From NCBI GenBank assembly GCA_947503285.1, contig CANNDD010000005.1:310001-374000 (forward strand): 64,000 bases of DNA. Reading direction: 5' to 3'. This document shows positions 7,723-15,654 of this stretch, one piece after another. Position 1 is the first letter of the stretch; every line of letters begins with the position of its first letter. Source of the DNA: an uncultured Croceitalea sp. (GTDB taxonomy: Bacteria; Bacteroidota; Bacteroidia; Flavobacteriales; Flavobacteriaceae). The position numbers and the translations under genes are program-made. The notes beneath the pieces are model-generated. The model saw only the letters and a list, made by a program, of their open reading frames with translations. It was not told the origin of the DNA and searched no databases.

Positions 7723-8658
7723 ATGAAGAACAATTTTTTTTTAGTCGTAGTCAGCCTATCCGTATTCGGTATGGCACAAGCGCAAGGGAAGAAAGCCTTG
7801 GACAAACAGGCCATCAAGAGCATGTGCGGTTGCTTTGAAGTGACCTTTAATTTTGCGGAGACCTTTAATTACAGCCAAGATTCGTTATACAAACCTTCGA
7901 AAAATAAGATTTCCAAGGGCTTGGAATGGGCAGAATTGGTAACCGATAATGACGATAAAGTGGTCATTCAGCATATTCTTCAAGTGGGGAATCCCGCAGA
8001 ACCCATGATCGTGAAGCATTGGAGGCAAGACTGGTTGTTCGAGAATACCGATTTGTATACCTATAATGGCGATAACAATTGGACCTTTAACCAGAAACAG
8101 GCCGATGAGGTGACGGGGCAGTGGACCCAAAAAGTATATCAGGTTGATGACAGTCCGCGTTATGAGGGGAGTGCCACTTGGGTTCATGTAGACGGAAAAA
8201 GTTATTGGGAGAACACCACACCGGCACCCTTACCAAGAAGGGAATATACCACAAGGGGCGATTACAACATCACGATGCGTGGCAACCGTCATGAAATTAC
8301 CCCAAATGGTTGGGTACACGACCAAGACAACGCCAAGGTACTTCGTAAAGATGGGGAGGATGATTTTGTGCTGGCTAAAGAAAAAGGGTACAATACTTAC
8401 GTAAAGGTGCCCGATGCACGTTGCCAAGCAGCTGCTGATTGGTGGATGGAAAATGATGATAAATGGGCCACCGTTCGTTCAAAATGGGATGAGGTGTTTG
8501 CCCGTGACACTGATTTGACCTTAAAGCAAAAAGTAGACAATAAGGTATTGTACAAACATTTGTTCAACGAAGAAATCACGGCTAAAAAAGATATTGCCGA
8601 TGTTATAGAATCTTTTGTGGTTACAGAAGACAAAGAAAAAGCTTCGAAAACGAAATAG
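7723..8658 (+). CDS. DUF6607 family secreted protein
   Basis: The protein has 311 residues with a signal peptide ending near AQAQ (residue 21). The mature part starts KKALDKQAIKSMCGCFEVTF, which includes the MCGC pair, and continues with FNFAETF, IVKHWRQDWLFEN, ADEVTGQWTQKVYQVDDSPRYEG and MRGNRHEITPNGWVHDQDN. This pattern matches the DUF6607 family of Bacteroidota as I recall it. No function is established. It is predicted periplasmic or surface-associated. It is first in a four-gene plus-strand operon facing the HmuR-like receptor and shares the operator region with it, so a role in heme or iron acquisition is inferred. The tryptophan- and tyrosine-rich core suggests a beta-barrel-like ligand pocket, but this is speculation. 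Confidence 0.72.
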   Translation: MKNNFFLVVVSLSVFGMAQAQGKKALDKQAIKSMCGCFEVTFNFAETFNYSQDSLYKPSKNKISKGLEWAELVTDNDDKVVIQHILQVGNPAEPMIVKHWRQDWLFENTDLYTYNGDNNWTFNQKQADEVTGQWTQKVYQVDDSPRYEGSATWVHVDGKSYWENTTPAPLPRREYTTRGDYNITMRGNRHEITPNGWVHDQDNAKVLRKDGEDDFVLAKEKGYNTYVKVPDARCQAAADWWMENDDKWATVRSKWDEVFARDTDLTLKQKVDNKVLYKHLFNEEITAKKDIADVIESFVVTEDKEKASKTK

Positions 8659-8662
8659 CAAT

Positions 8663-10153
8663 ATGAAAGTACACATAACACTGTTTATTGGGCTCTTTTT
8701 TGCGGTCTTCACTTTTGCACAAGACAACGTTTTTTTGCAACGGGAATATTGGAAGGGAAATCCCTCTGTCGCTGATGTGGAAAAAGCCATTGCTGAGGGA
8801 AACGATATTACCGAATTGAACCGGAACCTATTCGATGGGGTCTGTTATGCCTTTCTTGAACAGGTTGATAATAAGACGATAAAACACCTTCTGACCAAGA
8901 AAGGAAATGAAGTCGACAAAATTACCCACGATGGACGCACCTATATGTTTTGGGCCGCTTACAAAGGCAACCTCAAAATGATGCAATACCTGTCTGATAA
9001 AGGTGCCAAATCAGACATTGAAGACGCCCACGGCTACACTGTATTGAACTTTGCGGCCAATGCAGGGCAATCCGACCCCCAACTGTATGATTTCTTAATG
9101 TCCCATGATGCTAATATCAAGGCGACCACCCATAGTGGGGCCAATGCCCTGCTCTTGGTTTCTTCGGCAGCTCAGAATGTGGACATTATTGAATATTTTA
9201 TGGATAAAGGACTGGCCTTCGATAGCGTCGATGACAATGATAATGGTATTTTTCAGTATGCTGCAAAAGGTGGCAATCTAAAGCTACTAAAAACCCTAGT
9301 AAACAAAGGTGCAGATGTAAAGCGAATTAATAATAACGGGGAGAACGCCACTTTTATGGCTGCCCTGGGCACGCGAGGCAAGCAAAACGGTAAAGCGGTC
9401 TTTGAATATCTCGAAGGGTTGGGCCTTGCTATGGATTTGGTCAATAAAGACGGAAAAAACCTATTGCACCTCGTATCTTCTCGAAATAATAATGAGGAAG
9501 TCTTTCAATATTTAATGGACAAGGGCTTGGATGTCAATTTACAGGATGCTAAGGGAAGTACACCCTTAATCAACGCTTCACGGGGAAATAGCCTGGAAGT
9601 CATTCAATTATTAGCAAGTAGCGCAAAGGACATTAACGTTCTAGATGCCCAAGGGCGTTCGGCCCTGGCCCTGGCGGTATCAAGAAATAAACCCGAGGTG
9701 GTAGAGTATCTTTTGGATAATGGTGCAGCCGTGGCCGTTGCTGATAAAAAGGGAAATACGTTGGCATATTACTTGATGGAAAGCTATAACACGAAACAAC
9801 CGGAAGCCTTTGAGGCAAAATTACAACTGCTGCAAGATGCCGGTTTGGCTATGACCGTTCCCCAGCACGATGGCAACACGCTGCTGCATTTGGCCGCCAA
9901 GGAAAACAATCTTCCCTTGTTGAAACGGTTAACGCCATTTGGCATTGCCATCAATCAGAAGAACGATGAGGGCAATACAGCCTTGCACCTAGCGGCCATG
10001 TCCACCAAAAATGCCGAAATACTAAAATACCTCATCGGGCAAGGTGCCGATGTGGCCTTAAAGACCAATTTTGAGGAAACGGTATATGATTTGGCCAAAG
10101 AAAATGAGTTGCTACAGCAACAGGTAAGCCAGCTCGATTTCTTAAAATTGTAA
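8663..10153 (+). CDS. Secreted ankyrin-repeat protein of the heme locus
   Basis: The protein has 496 residues. The start ATG at 8663 is chosen because it gives a clean signal peptide (KVHITLFIGLFFAVFTFAQ) 4 bp after the DUF6607 stop. Upstream in-frame residues overlap that gene and are hydrophilic. About eleven ankyrin repeats fill residues 70-480, for example GNTALHLAAMSTKNAEIL and YLIGQGADVALKT. Ankyrin stacks bind other proteins. An exported one would act in the periplasm or at the outer membrane, possibly as a chaperone or inhibitor of a partner in this operon, as small ankyrin proteins do for catalases (AnkB-type). The position between DUF6607 and DUF2271/PepSY genes is the only clue to its partner. 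Confidence 0.82.
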   Translation: MKVHITLFIGLFFAVFTFAQDNVFLQREYWKGNPSVADVEKAIAEGNDITELNRNLFDGVCYAFLEQVDNKTIKHLLTKKGNEVDKITHDGRTYMFWAAYKGNLKMMQYLSDKGAKSDIEDAHGYTVLNFAANAGQSDPQLYDFLMSHDANIKATTHSGANALLLVSSAAQNVDIIEYFMDKGLAFDSVDDNDNGIFQYAAKGGNLKLLKTLVNKGADVKRINNNGENATFMAALGTRGKQNGKAVFEYLEGLGLAMDLVNKDGKNLLHLVSSRNNNEEVFQYLMDKGLDVNLQDAKGSTPLINASRGNSLEVIQLLASSAKDINVLDAQGRSALALAVSRNKPEVVEYLLDNGAAVAVADKKGNTLAYYLMESYNTKQPEAFEAKLQLLQDAGLAMTVPQHDGNTLLHLAAKENNLPLLKRLTPFGIAINQKNDEGNTALHLAAMSTKNAEILKYLIGQGADVALKTNFEETVYDLAKENELLQQQVSQLDFLKL

Positions 10154-10171
10154 CGAAAAAGAATAGTTGTT

Positions 10172-10663
10172 ATGAAGACTTTTTTTAAAGGCTTGTTAGT
10201 ACTAATGTTTTTGGGTCTGTTGGCCTTCTCGCAAGCCCCAGTTGAAACCGCAAATTACAAATGCTTGATTCAACTGACCAATTATGAAGGTGAGGGGGCG
10301 TATGTGGTCGTTTCCATTTTGGATGCCCAGGGCAAATACATAGAAACCCTCTATGTACAAGGTGATGATAGCGAATGGTATCGTGATATTGAAGAATGGT
10401 GGAAAAACCTCTATGGTATCAGAAGGCCGGATATCGATGCCATTGTGGGTGAAACCGTTACCGGGGGACAACGTAAGATGGCAGTACTACGGATTCCTGT
10501 CAATAAGATTGATTCCGGATATAAAATTAGATTTGAGTCGGCCGTAGAGGATCAAGAGTATTATGCAGATGATGTGGAGTTTGATTTGACTGCGGAGAAC
10601 TTAAAGACCAAAACCGAAGGCAAGGGGTTTATTCGGTATGTTCGAATGCTGCCACAGCAGTAA
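10172..10663 (+). CDS. DUF2271 domain protein
   Basis: The protein has 163 residues with a signal peptide ending near AFSQA (about residue 21). The mature part reads YKCLIQLTNYEGEGAYVVVS, ILDAQGKYIETLYVQGDD, EWYRDIEEWW, RPDIDAIVGETVTGGQR and GYKIRFESAVEDQEYYADDV. These are the features of DUF2271, a predicted periplasmic beta-sandwich family often encoded beside PepSY-TM reductases. The next gene, 3 bp on, is such a reductase, so the pair probably works together at the periplasmic side of the inner membrane. Biochemical role unknown. Electron acceptor or ligand carrier are possible readings. Confidence 0.8.
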   Translation: MKTFFKGLLVLMFLGLLAFSQAPVETANYKCLIQLTNYEGEGAYVVVSILDAQGKYIETLYVQGDDSEWYRDIEEWWKNLYGIRRPDIDAIVGETVTGGQRKMAVLRIPVNKIDSGYKIRFESAVEDQEYYADDVEFDLTAENLKTKTEGKGFIRYVRMLPQQ

Positions 10664-10666
10664 AAT

Positions 10667-12868
10667 ATGACCCTATCGATTTGGAGATATTGCCATTTAA
10701 CATTGGCCCTGGTTTCAGGGCTTTTTTTGGTTTTGGCCTCTTTAACGGGAATCATCTTGGCTTTTGAGCCCATGCAAAGTGCCCTAAAACCGTATCAACC
10801 TGAACAACTTTCCAAAATTTCCCTTGCGGAAACCATAGGCGCCTTAAGGCAAGAGTATGATGAGGTCTTAACGCTTAAAGTGGATGCCAATGACTTTGTG
10901 GTTGCCAATGTCGTCAACAAAACAGGGCAGGGCGAATATATCTATGTGCACCCCAGAACGGGCAAACGTTTGGGAGCACCAAAATCGCAGCATCCTATTT
11001 TTCAATTTACGACCAACCTGCACCGGTCTTTGTTTTTAAAGGGTATTGGGCGCTTTTTTGTGGGGTTGGTTTCCTTTTTATTGTGTCTCATTGCGATTAC
11101 GGGCCTGATTTTGATCATCAAACGTCAAGGGGGTCTCACAAAACTCTTTTCAAAAGTACAGAAAGACTATTTTGAGCTGCGCTATCATGTGATTTTTGGG
11201 CGGTGGTTTTTGGTACCTATTAGTATCGTTGCAGCGACAGGGGTTTACTTATCTGCCGAAAAGTTTTCATTACTGCCTAGCTCCAAGATCGTCCATAAGC
11301 CGGTGGAGCCCGATACGGAAGTGGACCTATCCGTGCTGCCCCAAGATTTGGTTTTGTTTAAGAACATTACCCTTGATAAGGTGCGTTCAGTGACCTTTCC
11401 GTTCTCTGAGTTTCCCGAAGATTATTTTGAACTGGCCTTGCGCGACAAAGAACTTTTTGTACACCAATATAACGGCGAAATCTTAAGTGAGCAATACTAT
11501 CCCTTTACCTTTTTGGCAAGCCAGCTAAGTTTAAAGTTGCATACAGGGCAGGGTACCATGTTATGGTCCATTGTACTCTTATTGGTCAGTGTTGCGCTAT
11601 TGTTCTTTATCTATTCGGGTTTTGTCATGTGGCGCAAGCGCTTAAGAAATTCCAAAATGGTTGTTGCCCAAACCGATAAGGATGAATGTACCCACATTAT
11701 TTTGGTGGGTTCCGAAACCGGAAGCACCTATGCTTTTGCCCATGCTTTGAAAAAGGGACTGACCCAAGCGGGCATAGCCGCTTTTGTCAGCCAGATTAAT
11801 GACTACACCACCTATGCAAAGGCAGAACAGCTCATTTTTTTAACGGCAACGTATGGTGAGGGTGAGGCTCCATCCAATGCGAGGCATATTAAGACCTTGT
11901 TGCAATCACATACCCAAAAAGTACCAGTGCAGTATAGTGTGGTCGGTTTTGGCTCCTTGACCTACCAAGGTTATTGCCAGTTTGCCATTGATTTAGAAAG
12001 GCTTTTGGCGTGCATACCGAATATGGAGGGCAGCTTACCGCTATACAAAATCAATAACCAATCTTTCGGGGCCTTTATGGATTGGGCCAAACTATGGGCG
12101 CGGGCCACCAATACCCCAATGCAAATTCCACCTTTAGAGAAAAAGGTCAAAAAGGCCAAGACGCAGCCTTTTAAAGTGCTTGAAAAAACCGGACTTAATG
12201 TGGATGATACCTATATGTTGCATTTAAAGCCTAAAAAGAAGGTGAAATTCCAGTCGGGTGATTTATGGGAATTTGTTCCAGAGGAAGGTGATAGACCAAG
12301 ATGGTATTCCGTTGCCAAATATCAGGACAAGCTTGTCTTGAGCATAAAAAAGCATGAGTTGGGTGCTGTTTCCCAATTTTTGAACCGTGTTGATGCTGGC
12401 GAATACGTACAGGGCGGTATCAAACGCAATGTTGATTTCCATTTTCCAAAGAGCGCACCCGCACTTGTCTGTATCGCCAATGGTACCGGTATAGCGCCTT
12501 TTCTGGGGATGATTGACGAAAACACCAAAAAAATCCCCATCGACCTCTATTGGGGTGGGCGTACTATGGAATCCTTTTCCATTTATAAAGCTTATATCGA
12601 CAATGCCATTGAGACCAAGAAAATGAGCACCATGAATATTGCTTTATCCCAAGAAAACAATACCAAAGAATATGTGCAACAGTTATTGCAAAGGGATAGG
12701 GAGCAATTGGCCCAAAAATTGGAAAATGCATCGGTATTTATGATATGTGGCTCCATTGCAATGCAACGAGGGGTATTGGAAGCTTTGGAGGAAATTACCA
12801 CCGACCTCCTCGAAAAACCCCTTAGTGAATTTGAACATCGGGAACAGCTAAAAATGGACTGTTATTAG
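10667..12868 (+). CDS. PepSY-TM / flavodoxin / FAD-NAD(P) reductase fusion, predicted heme or ferric reductase
   Basis: The protein has 733 residues. The N-terminal half is a PepSY-associated membrane domain with helices at about 12-33, 128-152, 180-198 and 299-322, including histidines such as LHRSLF (119) and LKLHTGQG that may ligate heme. The C-terminal half is cytoplasmic: a flavodoxin-like FMN domain (GSETGST 348-354, TYGEGEAP 395-402), a ferredoxin-reductase-type FAD domain (RWYSVA 545-550) and an NAD(P) domain (NGTGIAPF 605-612). This is the CysJ/P450-reductase order joined to a transmembrane electron conduit. The family passes electrons from NAD(P)H across the membrane, and PepSY-TM proteins such as FpvG and FoxB reduce ferric siderophores. 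It starts 3 bp after the DUF2271 gene and is last in the operon. A role in reducing imported heme or ferric iron is inferred. Confidence 0.85.
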   Translation: MTLSIWRYCHLTLALVSGLFLVLASLTGIILAFEPMQSALKPYQPEQLSKISLAETIGALRQEYDEVLTLKVDANDFVVANVVNKTGQGEYIYVHPRTGKRLGAPKSQHPIFQFTTNLHRSLFLKGIGRFFVGLVSFLLCLIAITGLILIIKRQGGLTKLFSKVQKDYFELRYHVIFGRWFLVPISIVAATGVYLSAEKFSLLPSSKIVHKPVEPDTEVDLSVLPQDLVLFKNITLDKVRSVTFPFSEFPEDYFELALRDKELFVHQYNGEILSEQYYPFTFLASQLSLKLHTGQGTMLWSIVLLLVSVALLFFIYSGFVMWRKRLRNSKMVVAQTDKDECTHIILVGSETGSTYAFAHALKKGLTQAGIAAFVSQINDYTTYAKAEQLIFLTATYGEGEAPSNARHIKTLLQSHTQKVPVQYSVVGFGSLTYQGYCQFAIDLERLLACIPNMEGSLPLYKINNQSFGAFMDWAKLWARATNTPMQIPPLEKKVKKAKTQPFKVLEKTGLNVDDTYMLHLKPKKKVKFQSGDLWEFVPEEGDRPRWYSVAKYQDKLVLSIKKHELGAVSQFLNRVDAGEYVQGGIKRNVDFHFPKSAPALVCIANGTGIAPFLGMIDENTKKIPIDLYWGGRTMESFSIYKAYIDNAIETKKMSTMNIALSQENNTKEYVQQLLQRDREQLAQKLENASVFMICGSIAMQRGVLEALEEITTDLLEKPLSEFEHREQLKMDCY

Positions 12869-12948
12869 CAGTACGATACAAACCATGTCATGTTCTTCTG
12901 CCATTAAAGGAACCTTAGAGTAGCCAAAAATGTTAAATCCTAAATTTT

Positions 12949-12967
12949 ATTTAAAATAAGTCTAAAT
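12949..12967. promoter_or_regulatory. Iron-type operator palindrome 2 (upstream site of DUF4856 promoter)
   Basis: ATTTAAAAT-A-AGTCTAAAT has the same 9+1+9 architecture as the site at 7652. It ends 3-4 bp before the TTTTGG -33 element (12971-12976) of the DUF4856 promoter. Confidence 0.72.
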
Positions 12968-12970
12968 TAA

Positions 12971-13002
12971 TTTTGGTCATCAGAGCAGTGGGGATATATT
13001 TG
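12971..13002 (+). promoter_or_regulatory. Promoter of the DUF4856 gene
   Basis: TTTTGG (12971-12976) and TATATTTG (12995-13002) match the Bacteroidota -33/-7 pair with about 18 bp between them. Palindromes lie on both sides (12949-12967 and 13015-13033), which suits cooperative repression. The transcript would start near 13008, giving a leader of about 40 bases. Confidence 0.7.
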
Positions 13003-13014
13003 TCAAATAAAATT

Positions 13015-13033
13015 ATTTATATCTAATCTAAAT
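13015..13033. promoter_or_regulatory. Iron-type operator palindrome 3 (downstream site of DUF4856 promoter)
   Basis: ATTTATATC-T-AATCTAAAT keeps the right half AxTCTAAAT and the ATTTA outer left arm. It sits just past the likely transcription start and 17 bp before the ATG. Confidence 0.62.
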
Positions 13034-13049
13034 AAACTTAATATCCAGA

Positions 13050-14363
13050 ATGAAGAAATTAGTATTTGCCCTATTGGCGGTTTCAGGTGTAATGCTCACC
13101 TCGTGTGATTCAGACGATGACGATATGCCCGATCAGGTAGCCACCTGCAACGACAATATTCAAAATGGTGATGAGACTGGGGTTGATTGTGGCGGTAGCG
13201 CCTGCTCTCCCTGTGTTACTGCGCTTGAAATACCAGCTACCTACATGTTCACAAGGGAAGGGGAGTCAACCGTAAGTTTTAGCGGCCAAACCACGCGTTT
13301 ATTGATGGCCAACGAAATACTTTCAAAATTCAAGGATGAGACCGCAACTGAAGCACAAATAGCTGCTATGTACGACCATCAAGAGGGTGCAGCTGATTTT
13401 GAGGATGCTGACTTGAATGCGTCTGATAAGCAAGTTAGAAATAAAACGGCAGGCTCGTATTTTTTCAGTCAAGTTGCACCCTCGATCGCATCAATAAGCA
13501 TAAAAGCCGACTTTGATGGTTATATTGCCGAGCAGGTCGCTGATGTTTTCCCCAGTTGGAACCAGGTGGCTGCCGAAGGTATGGCAGGGCAATTGACCGA
13601 TGGTTCCTCAACACGTTATGTGAATGGTAAGGGGCTTGAATTGGACCAAGCCTTCAATAAGGGACTTATCGGCGCTTTTGTTACCGATCAAATCTTGAAC
13701 AACTACACCAATCCGAATCTTTTGGCACAATTTGAAGAAGCCAACGATGCCGGAACCCTAGTAGAAGGTAAGACCTACACCGACATGGAGCATGATTGGG
13801 ACGAGGCCTATGGCTACGCCTTTGGGGTCGTTGCCGATACTGAGGATCCCATTGCCGATATTGATGCTTTGGATGCCACGGATAAGTTTTTGGCCAAGTA
13901 CATCAAAAGGGTTGAAAACGACCCTACATTTGCCGGTACTGCAGAGAAAATCTTTGATGCCTTCAAGGCAGGTAGGACAGCTATTGTCAATAAAGATTAT
14001 GAAGAACGTGATGCACAAGCAGATATACTCCGCGCCGAAATCGCCAAAGTGATTGCGGTGAGGGCCGTATTTTATTTGCAGGCAGGTAAATCAAAACTTG
14101 CCGGCGCTGAGCCTGGGGACACTTTTCACGATCTGTCTGAAGGATATGGCTTTATTTACAGCCTGCAATTTTTGAGAAGGCCAGGTACGGGTGCGGAATT
14201 TTATTTTTCAAGCAACGATGTTATCGGTTTTTTGGATACCATTTACACCAACCTTGCTAATGGCTTCTGGGATGTTACCGCAACCGAACTCGACACGGTT
14301 TCTGAGGCCATTGCCGCCGAATTTGATTTTACGGTTGCCGATGCTGCAGATAGTAGCAACTAA
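13050..14363 (+). CDS. DUF4856 domain lipoprotein
   Basis: The protein has 437 residues. The lipobox LTSC gives Cys19, followed by an acidic DSDDDD stretch typical of surface-exported lipoproteins. Next comes a cysteine-rich motif, CNDNIQNGDETGVDCGG with two further Cys (about 34-57), seen in various Bacteroidota and myxobacterial surface lipoproteins. From residue about 62 the protein is a helical domain matching DUF4856 (YMFTREGESTVSFSGQTTRL, AGSYFFSQVAP, KGLIGAFVTDQILNNY, GYGFIYSLQFLRRP). DUF4856 genes commonly sit beside imelysin genes, as here. Its promoter carries two operator-like palindromes and its transcript ends at a hairpin (14409-14450). A role in iron or metal capture at the outer membrane is inferred from context. 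Confidence 0.82.
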   Translation: MKKLVFALLAVSGVMLTSCDSDDDDMPDQVATCNDNIQNGDETGVDCGGSACSPCVTALEIPATYMFTREGESTVSFSGQTTRLLMANEILSKFKDETATEAQIAAMYDHQEGAADFEDADLNASDKQVRNKTAGSYFFSQVAPSIASISIKADFDGYIAEQVADVFPSWNQVAAEGMAGQLTDGSSTRYVNGKGLELDQAFNKGLIGAFVTDQILNNYTNPNLLAQFEEANDAGTLVEGKTYTDMEHDWDEAYGYAFGVVADTEDPIADIDALDATDKFLAKYIKRVENDPTFAGTAEKIFDAFKAGRTAIVNKDYEERDAQADILRAEIAKVIAVRAVFYLQAGKSKLAGAEPGDTFHDLSEGYGFIYSLQFLRRPGTGAEFYFSSNDVIGFLDTIYTNLANGFWDVTATELDTVSEAIAAEFDFTVADAADSSN

Positions 14364-14408
14364 TTTTCATGGCATGAAGGGGCTAAAAAATTAAACCAAA
14401 ATTTATAA

Positions 14409-14450
14409 AAAAGGGGTGGATTTCTAATTGGTAAATCCATCCCTTATTTT
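14409..14450 (+). terminator. Terminator of the DUF4856 gene
   Basis: A 13-bp stem (AAGGGGTGGATTT 14411-14423 with AAATCCATCCCTT 14433-14445, one mismatch) with a 9-base loop is followed by ATTTT. The next promoter's -33 element (TTG 14428-14430) lies inside the loop, so terminator and promoter overlap. Confidence 0.75.
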
Positions 14451-14457
14451 ATCTTTG
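14428..14457 (+). promoter_or_regulatory. Promoter of the imelysin operon
   Basis: TTG at 14428-14430 and TATCTTTG at 14450-14457 form a -33/-7 pair of the Bacteroidota type. The operator-like palindrome at 14467-14485 covers the likely start site, 10 bp downstream of the -7 box. Confidence 0.65.
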
Positions 14458-14466
14458 AAAAAATTT

Positions 14467-14485
14467 ATTTAGAATAAATAAAAAT
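14467..14485. promoter_or_regulatory. Iron-type operator palindrome 4 (imelysin operon)
   Basis: ATTTAGAAT-A-AATAAAAAT. The left half is the cleanest form of the shared half-site and the right half is degenerate. Its position just after the -7 box matches that of the site at 13015-13033. Confidence 0.58.
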
Positions 14486-14493
14486 TGTAGAAA

Positions 14494-15654
14494 ATGAAAA
14501 AGATATGGTATGTACTGCCAATTGCAATTACCTTATTTATTTGGGCCTGTTCCTCTGATAGTGATAGCCCAGAACCTATGACCGACGATGACGTAAGCAT
14601 TACTGATGATGATGTGGTGCCGGTCACTTTCGACCGTTCTGCGATGTTGACCAATTGGGCGGATAATATTATTCTTCCTGCTTACAACGATTTTTTCGTC
14701 GTCTTTGCGGATTTTCAAAGCGCTTATGACACCTTTAGAACGGCTAGGACCGAAGAAAATCTTGTTGTGCTTAGGGCAGAATGGCTAGAGGCCTATAAAA
14801 GTTGGCAGCGTATTTCAATGTTTGAGGTCGGACCGGCCGAGGAAAATGGACTGCGATTGAATATAAACACCTACCCCACGGATGTGGATTTGTTAGAGCA
14901 GTATGTGGTCAATGACGACCAAGACTTTTCTTTGCCATCAAACAGGGATGTCAAGGGTTTTCCGGCACTGGATTATTTGCTGAATGGATTGGCTGAAACG
15001 GATGCGGAGATTATTGCCATTTACAACACCGACACCACAGGTGACGCCTATGTTGATTATTTCAAAGATGTTATCAGTGATATCGAAAGTAGGGTATTGA
15101 CCGTACTTGATGGATGGAATGGAGGTTATAGGGATACCTTTGTGGCCAATGATGGCGCCTCTGCAACGGCCTCGGTCGATGTTTTTGTGAATGACTTTAT
15201 CTTTTATTACGAAAAGTTTTTAAGGGCTGGTAAATTGGGTATTCCGCTAGGGGTATTTACGGGATCACCTGCCCCGAATACCCTTGAGGCATTTTACAGC
15301 GCAGACGTGGCCAATGAGTTGTTTTTGGAAGGTTTAGATGCAACGCAAGATTTTTTTAACGGTAGGCATTTTGCGACAACGGGCTCTGGCGAAAGTTTGG
15401 CGAGCTATCTTCAAGCACTTAATAGCCTTAAGAATGGTGAGGAACTGGATGTTTTGATAAACGATCAATTTGACGTGGCGCGAACAATGGTTTCCAATTT
15501 AGATTCTTTTCGAAGCGAGATTGAGAATAACGACCCTCCTGCCGACATGTTACTTGCCTATGATGAGGTGCAACGTGCAGTACCTTTGCTAAAAGTCGAT
15601 ATGGTATCTGCAATGAGTATCAGTATTGATTTTGTTGATGCCGACGGCGATTAA
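14494..15654 (+). CDS. Imelysin-family lipoprotein, metal-site motif degenerate
   Basis: The protein has 386 residues. The lipobox-like IWAC gives Cys19, followed by an acidic linker (SDSDSPEP, TDDDVSITDDD). The rest is the imelysin/EfeM helical fold: MLTNWADNIILPAYNDFF, LRAEWLEAYKSWQRISMFEVGP, then the family's GxHxxE position. Here that position reads GFPALD (155-160), so the His is Pro and the Glu is Asp. Classical iron-binding imelysins keep both residues, and this branch must bind metal differently or serve another role. It is the first gene of an operon with the HTTM protein (which begins at the base after its stop) and the FecA-like receptor, behind its own promoter and palindrome. Confidence 0.85.
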   Translation: MKKIWYVLPIAITLFIWACSSDSDSPEPMTDDDVSITDDDVVPVTFDRSAMLTNWADNIILPAYNDFFVVFADFQSAYDTFRTARTEENLVVLRAEWLEAYKSWQRISMFEVGPAEENGLRLNINTYPTDVDLLEQYVVNDDQDFSLPSNRDVKGFPALDYLLNGLAETDAEIIAIYNTDTTGDAYVDYFKDVISDIESRVLTVLDGWNGGYRDTFVANDGASATASVDVFVNDFIFYYEKFLRAGKLGIPLGVFTGSPAPNTLEAFYSADVANELFLEGLDATQDFFNGRHFATTGSGESLASYLQALNSLKNGEELDVLINDQFDVARTMVSNLDSFRSEIENNDPPADMLLAYDEVQRAVPLLKVDMVSAMSISIDFVDADGD

